From NCBI GenBank assembly GCA_963835955.1, contig CAWIHZ010000017.1:124001-188000 (forward strand): DNA of 64,000 bases, read 5' to 3'. The position numbers and the translations under genes were made by a program. Source of the stretch: Roseiarcus sp963835955 (GTDB lineage Bacteria; Pseudomonadota; Alphaproteobacteria; Rhizobiales; Beijerinckiaceae). This document shows positions 28,648 through 37,800 of the stretch, piece by piece (positions within the stretch are counted from its first letter, which is position 1; every line of letters starts with the position of its first letter). Below the pieces are notes generated by a model. That model was not told the origin of the DNA and searched no databases. It saw only the letters and a list, made by a program, of their open reading frames with translations.

Positions 28648-28917
28648 TTATGCCCGCTTCCGCCGCTTGGCTGGCTCAGCATGAGGCTTCGCCGTCTGGT
28701 CTCGCCGCCCCGCCAAGAGTCCCGCGACCGAGATGTCTTCGTCAATTCCTTCCCAGTGCAGGCCAAAGCGGCCGATCTCAACCGCCTCGCGCTCCCGTTT
28801 GCTAGCTTTGAGAAGACGGGGAAACCACGCGTAGGGCACGCCGATCGTTCGTCCGTCCGACAACTCGACCCATATCAAATCGTCGTCGAACCTAACCGCC
28901 TTGGCCGAAATATCCAC
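28648..28917 (-). CDS. DUF2442 family protein
   Basis: An 89-aa protein matching DUF2442: RFDDDLIWVELSDGRTIGVPYAWFPRL, then the conserved WEGIDEDISVAGLL. Such small proteins are often found beside DUF4160 as putative toxin-antitoxin modules, but no partner gene is visible here. The basic tail AEPAKRRKRA is unconserved. It lies between a dispersed element and the tandem repeat block. Confidence 0.82.
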   Translation of the reverse strand: MDISAKAVRFDDDLIWVELSDGRTIGVPYAWFPRLLKASKREREAVEIGRFGLHWEGIDEDISVAGLLAGRRDQTAKPHAEPAKRRKRA

Positions 28918-29421
28918 GTCACAAGCCCGTCGTCGTCATGACCGGGCTTGTCCCGGTCATCCACGCGGTCGCGCCTCCGCTGACCGAGCCGATTATTGAT
29001 TCAACGTCTCATGCAAGTCCAGCCAGCCCGGATTGGCGTTCACGATCAGTTGGGCTTTCCAGGCGCGCGGCCAGTGCTTCATGTTCAATTCGCGCTGGAT
29101 CGCGTCGAGAATGGATTCGTAGAACTCCATGTAAACGAGCCGCTTGAGGCCATGACGCTTGGTGAAGCCCTTCACGAGGCCTTCGCGATGTTCGTACGCG
29201 CGGCGGGCGATGTCGGAGGTGACGCCGGTCTGGCGCGACAATCAGGATGAGAATCCAGCGACAATCAGGATGAGAACGCCGATGGGGCCGGACCGAAGGG
29301 AGGGCGAAGCCCGACCGTAGGGCCGGCCCCATCGGCGGCGCGGTTTTCGAAGGCCCGCTGGCGGCCGGGAACGGCCTGCGCAAACTGTTAATTCGTCTCG
29401 ATACGAGGGGGAATCGACGGT

Positions 29422-30951
29422 TTGCCGGGCGTCCACATCACCGACCGCCAGATGAGGCTTTACATGAGGTATCGAAAGAGGCTTTCCGTCGAGGCCGCCG
29501 CGGCCAGGGCGGGATTTTCCACCGCGAGCGGCTATCGGAGCGAAGCCGATCCGCGCCTGCCGTCGGCCAAGACGGAGCCGAGGGGCCGGCGGCGGCCGGA
29601 TCCGCTCGAGCCTTACTGGGACGCCGAGGTCGCGCCGATCCTCAAGGCCGCGCCCGGCGTCCGGGTGATCGGCGTGCTCGAGGAGTTGCGCCGGCGCCAT
29701 CCAGACCTCAATCCCAACATCCGCCGCACGCTGGAGCGACGCATCCTGGCCTGGCGGGCGCTCCACGGGCCCGAACAGGACGTGATCTTCCGCCAGACGC
29801 ATGAGCCCGGCCGGCTGGGACTGTCCGACTTCACCGACGCCAGCCGTCTCGCCATCTCCATCGCCGGGGAGCCGCTCGATCACCGGCTCTATCACTTTCG
29901 GCTCGTCTTTTCCGGCTTCGAACACGCTCACGTCGTGCTCGGCGGCGAAAGCTTCGCGGCCCTGGCCGAGGGCCTGCAGAACGCGCTATGGGCGCTCGGC
30001 GGCGCGCCGAAGGAGCACCGCAGCGACAGCCTGTCGGCGGCGTTCCGCAATCTGGCGGCCGACGCGCGGGAAGACATCACCGAGCGCTACGCGGCGCTGA
30101 TGGGCCATTACGGCATGACCGCGACGCGCAACAACACCGGCGTCGCGCACGAGAACGGCTCGATCGAAAGCGCGCACGGCCATCTCAAGCAGACGCTCGA
30201 GGACGCCCTGTTGTTGCGCGGGGCGCGCGACTTCCCCGATCTCGACGCCTATCGGGCCTTCGTCGACGCCATCGTCGGACGGCGCAACGCCAATCTCGCC
30301 AAGCCTATTGCGCTCGAAAAGGCGGCGCTGGTCCCGCTGCCGAGAGCCCGCACCACCGACTTCGAGGAGAAGGTAATCCCGGTGACGTCGTCGGGCGGAT
30401 TCATCCTGCGGCGCGTGTTCTACACCGTGCCCTCGAGGCTGATCGGGCATCGCCTGCGCGTGCGTATCTTCGACGACCGGCTCGAATGTTTCCTCGGCAT
30501 GACGCCGGTGGCGACTTTGAGGCGCGGCCGCCCCGTCTCGGGCAGCCAGGGCGGACATGTCGTCGACTACCGCCACGTCATCCGCTCGCTACGGCGCAAG
30601 CCGATGGCGCTCGCCAATCTCGTCTACCGCGATCAATTGTTCCCGCGCCCCGCCTACAGGCAAGTCTTCGACGCCTTGCAGGAGCGCGGAGACCTCCGCA
30701 ACGCCTGCAAGGTCACGGTCGAGCTCCTGGCGCTGGCGCACGAGCGCGCCTGCGAGGCCGAGCTCGCCGAGGCGATTGCGGCGGATCTCGACGCTGGGCG
30801 CCTGCCCGACCTCGCCGCCCTGCGCGCCCTCTTTCGCCCTGCAGAGATCGCGATCCCCAATGTCGTCGTCGAGCTCGCGCCCCTTCGCGTCTACGACGAA
30901 CTCGCCGCCGTCGGAGCTCTCGCCAACGCCAACAAGGGAGCGGCGGCATGA
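29422..30951 (+). CDS. istA: IS21 transposase IstA
   Basis: DDE integrase of 509 aa. The N-terminal helix-turn-helix contains YRKRLSVEAAAARAGFSTASGYR. The catalytic triad is visible as D in LGLSDFTDASRL, D in HRSDSLSAAF and E in NGSIESAHGHLKQ. The C-terminal beta-barrel begins near TPVATLRRG. The gene is intact, with a stop overlapping the istB start (ATGA). It needs IstB for target capture. Confidence 0.95.
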   Translation: MPGVHITDRQMRLYMRYRKRLSVEAAAARAGFSTASGYRSEADPRLPSAKTEPRGRRRPDPLEPYWDAEVAPILKAAPGVRVIGVLEELRRRHPDLNPNIRRTLERRILAWRALHGPEQDVIFRQTHEPGRLGLSDFTDASRLAISIAGEPLDHRLYHFRLVFSGFEHAHVVLGGESFAALAEGLQNALWALGGAPKEHRSDSLSAAFRNLAADAREDITERYAALMGHYGMTATRNNTGVAHENGSIESAHGHLKQTLEDALLLRGARDFPDLDAYRAFVDAIVGRRNANLAKPIALEKAALVPLPRARTTDFEEKVIPVTSSGGFILRRVFYTVPSRLIGHRLRVRIFDDRLECFLGMTPVATLRRGRPVSGSQGGHVVDYRHVIRSLRRKPMALANLVYRDQLFPRPAYRQVFDALQERGDLRNACKVTVELLALAHERACEAELAEAIAADLDAGRLPDLAALRALFRPAEIAIPNVVVELAPLRVYDELAAVGALANANKGAAA

Positions 30952-31772
30952 CCGGCTCAGTGACCTCGATCGACGCCGCGCGCGTCGAACTGCTGCTCAA
31001 CGAGCTGCGCCTGCCGGGCGTGAAGGCGATCTGGCCAAAAATCGCCGTCCAGTCCGACAAGGAGGGCTGGCCGGCGGCGCGATTCCTCGCGGCGCTCGCC
31101 GAGCACGAGTGCGCCGACCGCGCCCGCCGCCGCATCGAGCGGCACATGGCCGAGGCCCGCTTGCCCGCCGGCAAGACCCTCGCCGCCTTCGACTTCGAAA
31201 GCGTGCCGATGGTGTCGAAGGCGCAGGTCATGGCCCTCGCGTCAGGCGACGTCTGGCTTAATACCGGGGCCAACTTGCTGCTTTTCGGCCCGCCCGGTGG
31301 CGGAAAGAGCCACTTGAGTGCAGCGATCGGGCTCGCCCTCGTCGAGAACGGATGGCGTGTCCTGTTCGCCCGCACCACTGATCTCGTCCAGCGCCTGCAG
31401 GCGGCGCGGCGCGAGTTGGCGCTCGAAGCCGCGATCGCCAAGCTCGACCGCTACGACCTGCTCATCCTCGACGACATCGCCTACGTCACCAAGGATCAGG
31501 CCGAGACCAGCGTCCTGTTCGAACTGATCGCGGCCCGCTACGAGCGGCGCTCAATGCTCATCACGTCCAATCAACCATTTGGCGAATGGGGACGGATTTT
31601 TCCCGATCAGGCGATGACGCTCGCCGCCATCGACCGCCTCATCCACCACGCCACGATCCTCGAAATGAACGTCGAGAGCTATCGCAGAAAGGAGGCGCTC
31701 GACCGCAAGCGCAGCCGCGGCCGACCACCCGCTCACGCAACGCCGAAGGAACTCGAACACGCGCCTGATTGA
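30948..31772 (+). CDS. istB: IS21 helper ATPase IstB
   Basis: DnaC-like AAA+ ATPase of 274 aa. Walker A is FGPPGGGKSHL, Walker B LLILDDIAYV, sensor I SMLITSNQPF, and FPDQAMTLAAIDRLIHH is the family C-terminal region. It forms the oligomer that selects target DNA and stimulates IstA. ATGA-coupled to istA and intact, so the element could still be mobile. Confidence 0.95.
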   Translation: MTGSVTSIDAARVELLLNELRLPGVKAIWPKIAVQSDKEGWPAARFLAALAEHECADRARRRIERHMAEARLPAGKTLAAFDFESVPMVSKAQVMALASGDVWLNTGANLLLFGPPGGGKSHLSAAIGLALVENGWRVLFARTTDLVQRLQAARRELALEAAIAKLDRYDLLILDDIAYVTKDQAETSVLFELIAARYERRSMLITSNQPFGEWGRIFPDQAMTLAAIDRLIHHATILEMNVESYRRKEALDRKRSRGRPPAHATPKELEHAPD

Positions 31773-32009
31773 CGCGCTCTTGGCATCCTGTTTGTCGCTC
31801 CGCGTCAATCAGGCCTTGCCAAGCTCGCCGTCAGCGACAATCATGCCCACACCCGGCCGCTTCTTCTCATCCTGATTGACGCGCCGTTCTCACCCTGATT
31901 GTCGCGCCATACGCCGGTGTAGAGAACGCCGTTCGGGCGATTGGTCATGATATAGACCCAACCGCCTCGCATCGGCGCCTCGATGACGATCTTCGATCAC
32001 GGGTTTACA

Positions 32010-32142
32010 CCGTCATGGCCGGCTTGTCCCGGCCATCCACGCGGTCATGCTTCAAAGCCGGTTTTCTGGCTCCGGCGGCCAGCCTGTCAGGCCGGAAGCG
32101 GCGGAACGGCGTGGATGGCCGGGACAAGCCCGGCCATGACGG
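32010..32142. repeat. Facing REP-like palindromes, unit A
   Basis: Inverted pair of CATGGCCGGGCTTGTCCCGG-type arms (this copy lacks one G in the left arm), about 65 bp apart, with GCCTGTCAGGCCGG between. Single copies of the palindrome core CCGGGCTTGTCCCGG also start each unit. The arms can fold as a long stem, which resembles bacterial interspersed mosaic elements and would block readthrough between the GIY-YIG gene and nrdJ. Confidence 0.7.
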
Positions 32143-32183
32143 TTGTCCTTTAGGGCGCCGCCGCCGGCGGCTCAGTGCTTGTG

Positions 32184-32282
32184 TCACGAACACCCCGTCG
32201 TCGACCCGCAGGTGTCGCACTTCAAGCACGTGCCGTTTCTGACCATGGTGAAGTTGCCGCATTCGGGGCAGGCTTCGCCGAC
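32184..32282 (-). pseudogene. nrdJ C-terminal fragment, unit A
   Basis: Copy of the last 32 codons plus stop of nrdJ, encoding the zinc-binding tail with CPECGNF, CLKCDTCG and the terminal GCS. No start codon or upstream nrdJ sequence is attached. It is a by-product of the tandem duplication. Confidence 0.85.
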
Positions 32283-32355
32283 TTTTTCGTTACTCCGTCA
32301 TGACCGGGCTTGTCCCGGTCATCCACGCAATTCCGGTACGTCGTTCCACAGAAAC

Positions 32356-32646
32356 CTAACAATTCAACGTCTCATACAAGTCCAGCCAGCCCGGATTGGC
32401 GTTCACGATCAGTTGGGCTTTCCAGGCGCGCGGCCAGTGCTTCATGTTCAATTCGCGCTGGATCGCGTCGAGAATGAATTCGTAGAACTCCATGTAAACG
32501 AGCCGCCTGAGGCCATAGCGCCTGGTGAAGCCCTTCACGAGGCCTTCGCGATGTTCGTACGCGCGGCGGGCGGTGTCGGAGGTGACGCCGGTGTAGAGAA
32601 CGCCGTTTGGGCGATTGGTCAAGATATAGACCCAACCGCCTCGCAT
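32356..32646 (-). CDS. GIY-YIG nuclease-family protein B
   Basis: A 96-aa single-domain GIY-YIG protein. The motif reads WVYILTNRPNGVLYTGVT (GIY- and YIG-equivalents VYI and YTG). It is followed by the catalytic Arg in ARRAYEHREG, Tyr in RRYGLRRLVYME and the metal-binding Glu in AIQRELNMKHW. It belongs to the short UPF0213/YhbQ-like putative endonucleases. Second of five tandem copies, differing from C by Ile-Leu for Ile-Met and EFILDA for ESILDA. Flanked by REP-like palindromes on both sides. Confidence 0.88.
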   Translation of the reverse strand: MRGGWVYILTNRPNGVLYTGVTSDTARRAYEHREGLVKGFTRRYGLRRLVYMEFYEFILDAIQRELNMKHWPRAWKAQLIVNANPGWLDLYETLNC

Positions 32647-32683
32647 CGGCGCCTCGATGACGATCTTCGATCACGGATTTACA

Positions 32684-32817
32684 CCGTCATGGCCGGGCTT
32701 GTCCCGGCCATCCACGCGGTCATGCTTCAAAGCCGGTTTTCTGGCTCCCGCGGCCAGCCTGTCAGGCCGGAAGCGGCGGAACGGCGTGGATGGCCGGGAC
32801 AAGCCCGGCCATGACGG
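32684..32817. repeat. Facing REP-like palindromes, unit B
   Basis: Complete inverted pair: a 34-bp arm beginning CCGTCATGGCCGGGCTTG at 32684 and its exact complement ending at 32817, with about 66 bp between. Located between GIY-YIG gene B and an nrdJ tail fragment. Confidence 0.75.
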
Positions 32818-32858
32818 TTGTCCTTTAGGGCGCCGCTGCCGGCGGCTCAGTGCTTGTG

Positions 32859-32957
32859 TCACGAACACCCCGTCGTCGACCCACAGGTGTCGCACTTCAG
32901 GCACGTGCCGTTTCTGACCATGGTGAAGTTGCCGCACTCCGGGCAGGCTTCGCCGAC
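32859..32957 (-). pseudogene. nrdJ C-terminal fragment, unit B
   Basis: Second promoterless copy of the nrdJ tail with all its cysteines retained. It differs from the functional tail by scattered bases (for example CCCACAGG in place of TCCGCAGG), mostly synonymous. Confidence 0.85.
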
Positions 32958-33028
32958 TTTTTCGTTACTCCGTCATGACCGGGCTTGTCCCGGTCATCCA
33001 CGCGGTTACGCCGCCCTGACCGAGCCGA

Positions 33029-33319
33029 TTATTGGTTCAACGTCTCAAACAAGTCCAGCCAGCCCGGATTGGCGTTCACGATCAGTTGGGCCTTCCAGGC
33101 GCGCGGCCAGTGCTTCATGTTCAATTCGCGCTGGATCGCGTCGAGAATGGATTCGTAGAACTCCATGTAAACGAGCCGCCTGAGGCCATAGCGCCTGGTG
33201 AAGCCCTTCACGAGGCCTTCGCGATGTTCGTACGCGCGGCGGGCGATGTCGGAGGTGACGCCGGTGTAGAGAACGCCGTTTGGGCGATTGGTCATGATAT
33301 AGACCCAACCGCCTCGCAT
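33029..33319 (-). CDS. GIY-YIG nuclease-family protein C
   Basis: 96 aa, the same fold and catalytic residues as copy B (WVYIMTNRPNG, YTGVTSDIARRAYEHREG, RELNMKHW). C-terminus is WLDLFETLNQ. Open reading frame intact, and nearly identical to D and E, which suggests recent duplication or ongoing homogenisation. Confidence 0.88.
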   Translation of the reverse strand: MRGGWVYIMTNRPNGVLYTGVTSDIARRAYEHREGLVKGFTRRYGLRRLVYMEFYESILDAIQRELNMKHWPRAWKAQLIVNANPGWLDLFETLNQ

Positions 33320-33356
33320 CGGCGCCTCGATGACGATCTTCGATCACGGGTTTACA

Positions 33357-33490
33357 CCGTCATGGCCGGGCTTGTCCCGGCCATCCACGCGGTCATGCTT
33401 CAAAGCCGGTTTTCTGGCTCCGGCGGCCAGCCTGTCAGGCCGGAAGCGGCGGAACGGCGTGGATGGCCGGGACAAGCCCGGCCATGACGG
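33357..33490. repeat. Facing REP-like palindromes, unit C
   Basis: Third facing pair of 34-bp arms around CCGGGCTTGTCCCGG, identical in design to unit B and placed between GIY-YIG gene C and the next nrdJ tail fragment. Confidence 0.75.
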
Positions 33491-33531
33491 TTGTCCTTTA
33501 GGGCGCCGCCGCCGGCGGCTCAGTGCTTGTG

Positions 33532-33630
33532 TCACGAACACCCCGTCGTCGACCCACAGGTGTCGCACTTCAGGCACGTGCCGTTTCTGACCATGGTGAA
33601 GTTGCCGCACTCCGGGCAGGCTTCGCCGAC
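33532..33630 (-). pseudogene. nrdJ C-terminal fragment, unit C
   Basis: Third tail copy, practically identical to that of unit B, with the zinc ribbon cysteines intact and no start codon. Confidence 0.85.
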
Positions 33631-33701
33631 TTTTTCGTTACTCCGTCATGACCGGGCTTGTCCCGGTCATCCACGCGGTTACGCCGCCCTGACCGAGCCG
33701 A

Positions 33702-33992
33702 TTATTGGTTCAACGTCTCAAACAAGTCCAGCCAGCCCGGATTGGCGTTCACGATCAGTTGGGCCTTCCAGGCGCGCGGCCAGTGCTTCATGTTCAATTC
33801 GCGCTGGATCGCGTCGAGAATGGATTCGTAGAACTCCATGTAAACGAGCCGCTTGAGGCCATAGCGCTTGGTGAAGCCCTTCACGAGGCCTTCGCGATGT
33901 TCGTACGCGCGGCGGGCGATGTCGGAGGTGACGCCGGTGTAGAGAACGCCGTTTGGGCGATTGGTCATGATATAGACCCAACCGCCTCGCAT
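33702..33992 (-). CDS. GIY-YIG nuclease-family protein D
   Basis: 96 aa, intact, differing from copy C in FTKRYGLKR against FTRRYGLRR. Catalytic Arg, Tyr and Glu positions are unchanged, so the copies appear to remain under some constraint. The same flanking palindromes are present. Confidence 0.88.
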   Translation of the reverse strand: MRGGWVYIMTNRPNGVLYTGVTSDIARRAYEHREGLVKGFTKRYGLKRLVYMEFYESILDAIQRELNMKHWPRAWKAQLIVNANPGWLDLFETLNQ

Positions 33993-34029
33993 CGGCGCCT
34001 CGATGACGATCTTCGATCATGGGTTTACA

Positions 34030-34163
34030 CCGTCATGGCCGGGCTTGTCCCGGCCATCCACGCGGTCATGCTTCAAAGCCGGTTTTCTGGCTCCCGCGGC
34101 CAGCCTGTCAGGCCGGAAGCGGCGGAACGGCGTGGATGGCCGGGACAAGCCCGGCCATGACGG
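34030..34163. repeat. Facing REP-like palindromes, unit D
   Basis: Fourth facing pair. Arms are conserved, and the inner spacer has CTCCCGCGG where units C and E have CTCCGGCGG. Confidence 0.75.
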
Positions 34164-34204
34164 TTGTCCTTTAGGGCGCCGCCGGCGGCGGCTCAGTGCT
34201 TGTG

Positions 34205-34303
34205 TCACGAACACCCCGTCGTGCTCCCGCAGGTGTCGCACTTCAGGCACGTGCCGTTGCGCACCATGGTGAAGTTGCCGCATTCGGGGCCGGCTTCGCC
34301 GAC
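34205..34303 (-). pseudogene. nrdJ C-terminal fragment, unit D
   Basis: Fourth tail copy and the most diverged in sequence: the first zinc cysteine is changed to Gly (AGPECG instead of ACPECG). The loss of a metal ligand supports the view that these fragments are not functional. Confidence 0.85.
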
Positions 34304-34374
34304 TTTTTCGTTACTCCGTCATGACCGGGCTTGTCCCGGTCATCCACGCGGTTACGCCGCCCTGACCGAGCCGA

Positions 34375-34665
34375 TTATTGGTTCAACGTCTCATACAAGT
34401 CCAGCCAGCCCGGATTGGCGTTCACGATCAGTTGGGCCTTCCAGGCGCGCGGCCAGTGCTTCATGTTCAATTCGCGCTGGATCGCGTCGAGAATGGATTC
34501 GTAGAACTCCATGTAAACGAGCCGCTTGAGGCCATAGCGCTTGGTGAAGCCCTTCACGAGGCCTTCGCGATGTTCGTACGCGCGGCGGGCGATGTCGGAG
34601 GTGACGCCGGTGTAGAGAACGCCGTTTGGGCGATTGGTCATGATATAGACCCAACCGCCTCGCAT
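34375..34665 (-). CDS. GIY-YIG nuclease-family protein E
   Basis: 96 aa, intact, the copy nearest to full-length nrdJ and therefore the probable original gene next to nrdJ. Sequence nearly identical to D (KRYGLKR) with WLDLYETLNQ at the end. Likely a DNA endonuclease or repair-type protein; no target is known. Confidence 0.88.
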   Translation of the reverse strand: MRGGWVYIMTNRPNGVLYTGVTSDIARRAYEHREGLVKGFTKRYGLKRLVYMEFYESILDAIQRELNMKHWPRAWKAQLIVNANPGWLDLYETLNQ

Positions 34666-34702
34666 CGGCGCCTCGATGACGATCTTCGATCACGGGTTTA
34701 CA

Positions 34703-34836
34703 CCGTCATGGCCGGGCTTGTCCCGGCCATCCACGCGGTCATGCTTCAAAGCCGGTTTTCTGGCTCCGGCGGCCAGCCTGTCAGGGCGGAAGCGGCGGAA
34801 CGGCGTGGATGGCCGGGACAAGCCCGGCCATGACGG
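34703..34836. repeat. Facing REP-like palindromes, unit E
   Basis: Fifth facing pair of 34-bp arms (34703-34736 and 34803-34836), 41 bp downstream of the true nrdJ stop, where it may serve as a transcript-end structure. Confidence 0.75.
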
Positions 34837-34877
34837 TTGTCCTTTAGGGCGCCGCCGCCGGCGGCTCAGTGCTTGTG

Positions 34878-37800
34878 TCACGAACACCCCGTCGTCGATC
34901 CGCAGGTGTCGCACTTCAGGCACGTCCCGTTCCTGACCATGGTGAAGTTGCCGCATTCGGGGCAGGCTTCGCCGACGTAGCCCTTCATCCGCGCTTCCGC
35001 CCGCCTCCCGGCGGCCGGGTCGGCGGCGGGAGCGAAGGCGGAGTCGCCGAGCGCAGCCGGCGCGGTCTCCGCCAAATCCCCCTTCAAGGCGGTCGCGCCC
35101 TGCACCATCCCCTGCCCCGAGGAGCCGCCGGCGGCCTTCACTGGCGGCGCCTCGCCGCCGATCGAGCGCCCGACCAGCATCAGCTTGTCGGTCTTGGAGC
35201 GCACCAGGCCGCGGGAGACGACCGACGAGGCCGTGGGCGGGCCGCCGGAGCCCGGCCCCGGCGCCTTGTCCTGATCGACGCCGCCGCCCAGCACCGTATT
35301 GCCGATCTCCTCGGGCGCGACATGGGCGAGGTCGTTGCGGCCGAGATAGGAGATCGCGAGCTCGCGGAAGATGTAGTCGAGGATCGAGGTCGCGTTCTTG
35401 ATCGCGTCGTTGCCCTGCACCAGGCCGGCCGGCTCGAACCGGGTGAAGGTGAAGGCCTCGACATATTCCTCCAGCGGCACCCCATATTGCAGGCCGAGCG
35501 AGATCGCGATCGCGAAATTGTTCATGAGCGAGCGGAAGGCCGCGCCTTCCTTGTGCATGTCGATGAAGATCTCGCCGATCCGCCCGTCCTGGTATTCGCC
35601 GGTGCGTAAGTAAACCTTATGGCCGCCGACCACCGCCTTCTGGGTGTAGCCCTTGCGGCGGTCGGGCAGCTTCTCGCGCTCGCGGGTGCGCTCGACCCGC
35701 TCGACCACCCGCTCGACGATCCGCTCCGCCACCGCGGCCGCCCGCGCCGGGGCGTTGAGCGAAAGAAAAGTCTCGACCGCCTCGTCGTCGTCCTCGTCGG
35801 CCTCGATCAGCTGCGCGCTCAAGGGCTGCGACAGCTTCGAGCCGTCGCGATAGAGCGCGTTCGCCTTCAGGCCCAGCCGCCACGACAGCATATAGGCGTC
35901 CTTGCAGTCCTCCACCGTGGCGTCGTTGGGCATGTTGATGGTCTTCGAGATCGCGCCGGTGATGAAGGGCTGCGCCGCCGCCATCATGCGGATGTGGCTC
36001 TCGACCGAGAGGTAGCGCTTTCCGGTGCGCCCGCACGGATTGGCGCAGTCGAACACCGGATAATGCTCAGGCGTCAGATAAGGCGCGCCCTCCAAGGTCA
36101 TGGCGCCGCAGGCGAAAGAATTGGCGGCCTCGATCTCGGACTTGCTGAAGCCGAGCGCGGTCAGGAGGTCGAAGCCGGGCGCCTCGTAGCGCTCGGCCGG
36201 GATTTTCAGCGCCCCGCTGAGGATTTCCGCCCCGAGCGTCCATTTGTTGCAGACGAAGCGGATGTCGAAGGCGCCGGCGAGCGCGGCCTCGATCTTCTCG
36301 ATCGCCTCCTTCGGCATGCCCTTGGCGATCAGCGCGGCGTGATTGACGCCCGGCGCATGGGCGAGCGTCGCCCGGCCGACGGCGTAGGCGACAATGTCCG
36401 CGATCCGCTTCTCGTCGTAGCCGAGCGCCCTCAGCGCCTCGGGAACGGCGCGGTTGATGATCTTGAAATAGCCGCCGCCGGCGAGCTTCTTGAACTTGAC
36501 CAGCGCGAAATCGGGCTCGATCCCGGTGGTGTCGCAATCCATCACCAGGCCGATGGTGCCGGTCGGGGCGACGACGGAGACCTGGGCGTTGCGATAGCCG
36601 TGCCGCTGGCCGAGCTCCAGCGCGTCGCGCCAGGCGGCGCGCGCGGCCTCGGAAAGCCCGGCCCAGGCGGCGCCGGCCTTTTCGAGCGATTCGTGGTCGA
36701 GCGGGGTCGGGGCGACCGACAGCGCCTCGTAGCCCGCCGCCTCCCCGTCGGCGGCGCGCTTATGGTTGCGGATCACCCGCAGCATCGCCTCCGCATTGGC
36801 CTTGTGGCCGGGGAAGGCGCCGCTCTTGGCGGCGATCTCGGCCGAGGTCGCATAGGCGCGGCCGGTCAGGATCGCGCTCAAGGCGCCGCAGACCGCCCTG
36901 CCCTCGTCGCTGTCGTAGGGAATGCCGCAGGACATCAAGAGGCCGCCGATATTGGCGTAGCCGAGGCCCAGCGTCCGGTAGTCGTAGGAGAGGCGCGCGA
37001 TCTCCTTGGAGGGGAACTGCGCCATCGCCACCGAGATTTCGAGCGTCAGCGTCCACAGCCGGGTCGCGTGCTCATAGGACGCGACGTCGAAGGTCCTGGT
37101 CGCGGGATCGCGAAACTGCAGCAGGTTGAGGGACGCCAGATTGCACGCCGTGTCGTCGAGGAACATGTATTCGGAGCACGGATTGGAGGCGCGGATCGGC
37201 CCCGACGCCGGGCAGGTGTGCCAGTCGTTGATGGTGGTGTGGTACTGGATTCCAGGATCGGCCGAGGCCCAGGCGGCGTAGCCGATCTTCTCCCATAGCT
37301 CCCGCGCCTTGAGGGTCTTGGCCGTCTTGCCGTCGAGCCGGCGGGTCAGATCCCAGTCGCCGTCGGTCTCGACCGCCTGCAGGAAGGCGTCGGTCACGCG
37401 CACCGAATTGTTGGAGTTCTGGCCCGATACGGTCAGATAGGCCTCCGACTCCCAGTCGGCGTCGTAGGTCTCGAAATCGATCTGCGCATAGCCCTGGCGG
37501 GCGTATTGGATGATGCGCTGGATGATCCCGTCCGGCACGTCGTCGCGCTTGGCCGCCTTGACCTCGCGCTTGAGCGCCGGATTGCGCTCGATGTTGAAGC
37601 AGTCGTCGCCCGAACCCTCGCAGTTGACGCAGGCCTTCAGGATCGCCTTGAGGCGGCGCCTCACGATTCTGGAGCCGGCGACCAGGGCCGCGACCTTCTG
37701 CTCCTCCCGGACCTTCCAGTCGATATAGGCCTCGATATCGGGATGGTCGACGTCGACGACCACCATCTTGGCGGCGCGGCGGGTGGTGCCGCCCGACTTG

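Larger units (their letters stand above)
29231..31909 (+). mobile_element. IS21-family insertion sequence
   Basis: About 2.68 kb, bounded by inverted ends starting TGGCGCGACAATCAGG and generating an 8-bp target duplication ACGCCGGT (29222-29229 and 31911-31918). A second copy of the end motif GACAATCAGGATGAGAA follows about 20 bp inside the left end, and ATCCTGATTGACGCGCC is present inside the right end. Such multiple transposase sites are typical of IS21. Between the left end and istA, 29278-29336 contains a hairpin with a 14-bp stem (GCCGATGGGGCCGG and its complement). Cargo is istA-istB only. Confidence 0.93.
28993..31972 (-). pseudogene. GIY-YIG nuclease gene A, split by IS21
   Basis: The first copy of the repeated GIY-YIG gene. 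Its 3' three quarters (TGVTSDIARRAYEHREGL to WLDLHETLNQ) lie at 28993-29229. The 5' part with WVYIMTNRPNGVLY lies at 31911-31972. The interruption is the IS21-family element, and the flanking ACGCCGGT is duplicated. This copy also shows the most divergent residues (KRHGLKR, DLHET), so it may be the oldest unit. Confidence 0.9.
28935..34976. repeat. Five tandem units of about 673 bp
   Basis: Direct tandem repeat with units starting at 28935, 32297, 32972, 33645 and 34318. Spacing is 673 bp (675 for the second unit). The first unit is also 673 bp once the inserted IS21 element and its target duplication are removed. Every unit contains, in order, a single REP-like palindrome, a GIY-YIG nuclease gene on the minus strand, a facing pair of REP-like palindromes, and the 3' end of nrdJ. 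Only the last unit runs on into the full nrdJ. The junction between the nrdJ fragment and the next unit carries a 14-bp filler (TTTTTCGTTACTCC). Confidence 0.92.

Noticed and set aside
28230..28781. 183-aa minus-strand frame with LPLALL heptads across element copy III
   Set aside because: The 21-bp array is a multiple of three and keeps any frame open. Copy IV has frame-disrupting length differences in the leader, so protein coding is not conserved.
32657..34956. Repeated frames containing MAGLVPAIHA
   Set aside because: They are translations of REP-like palindromes and of the opposite strand of the nrdJ tail.
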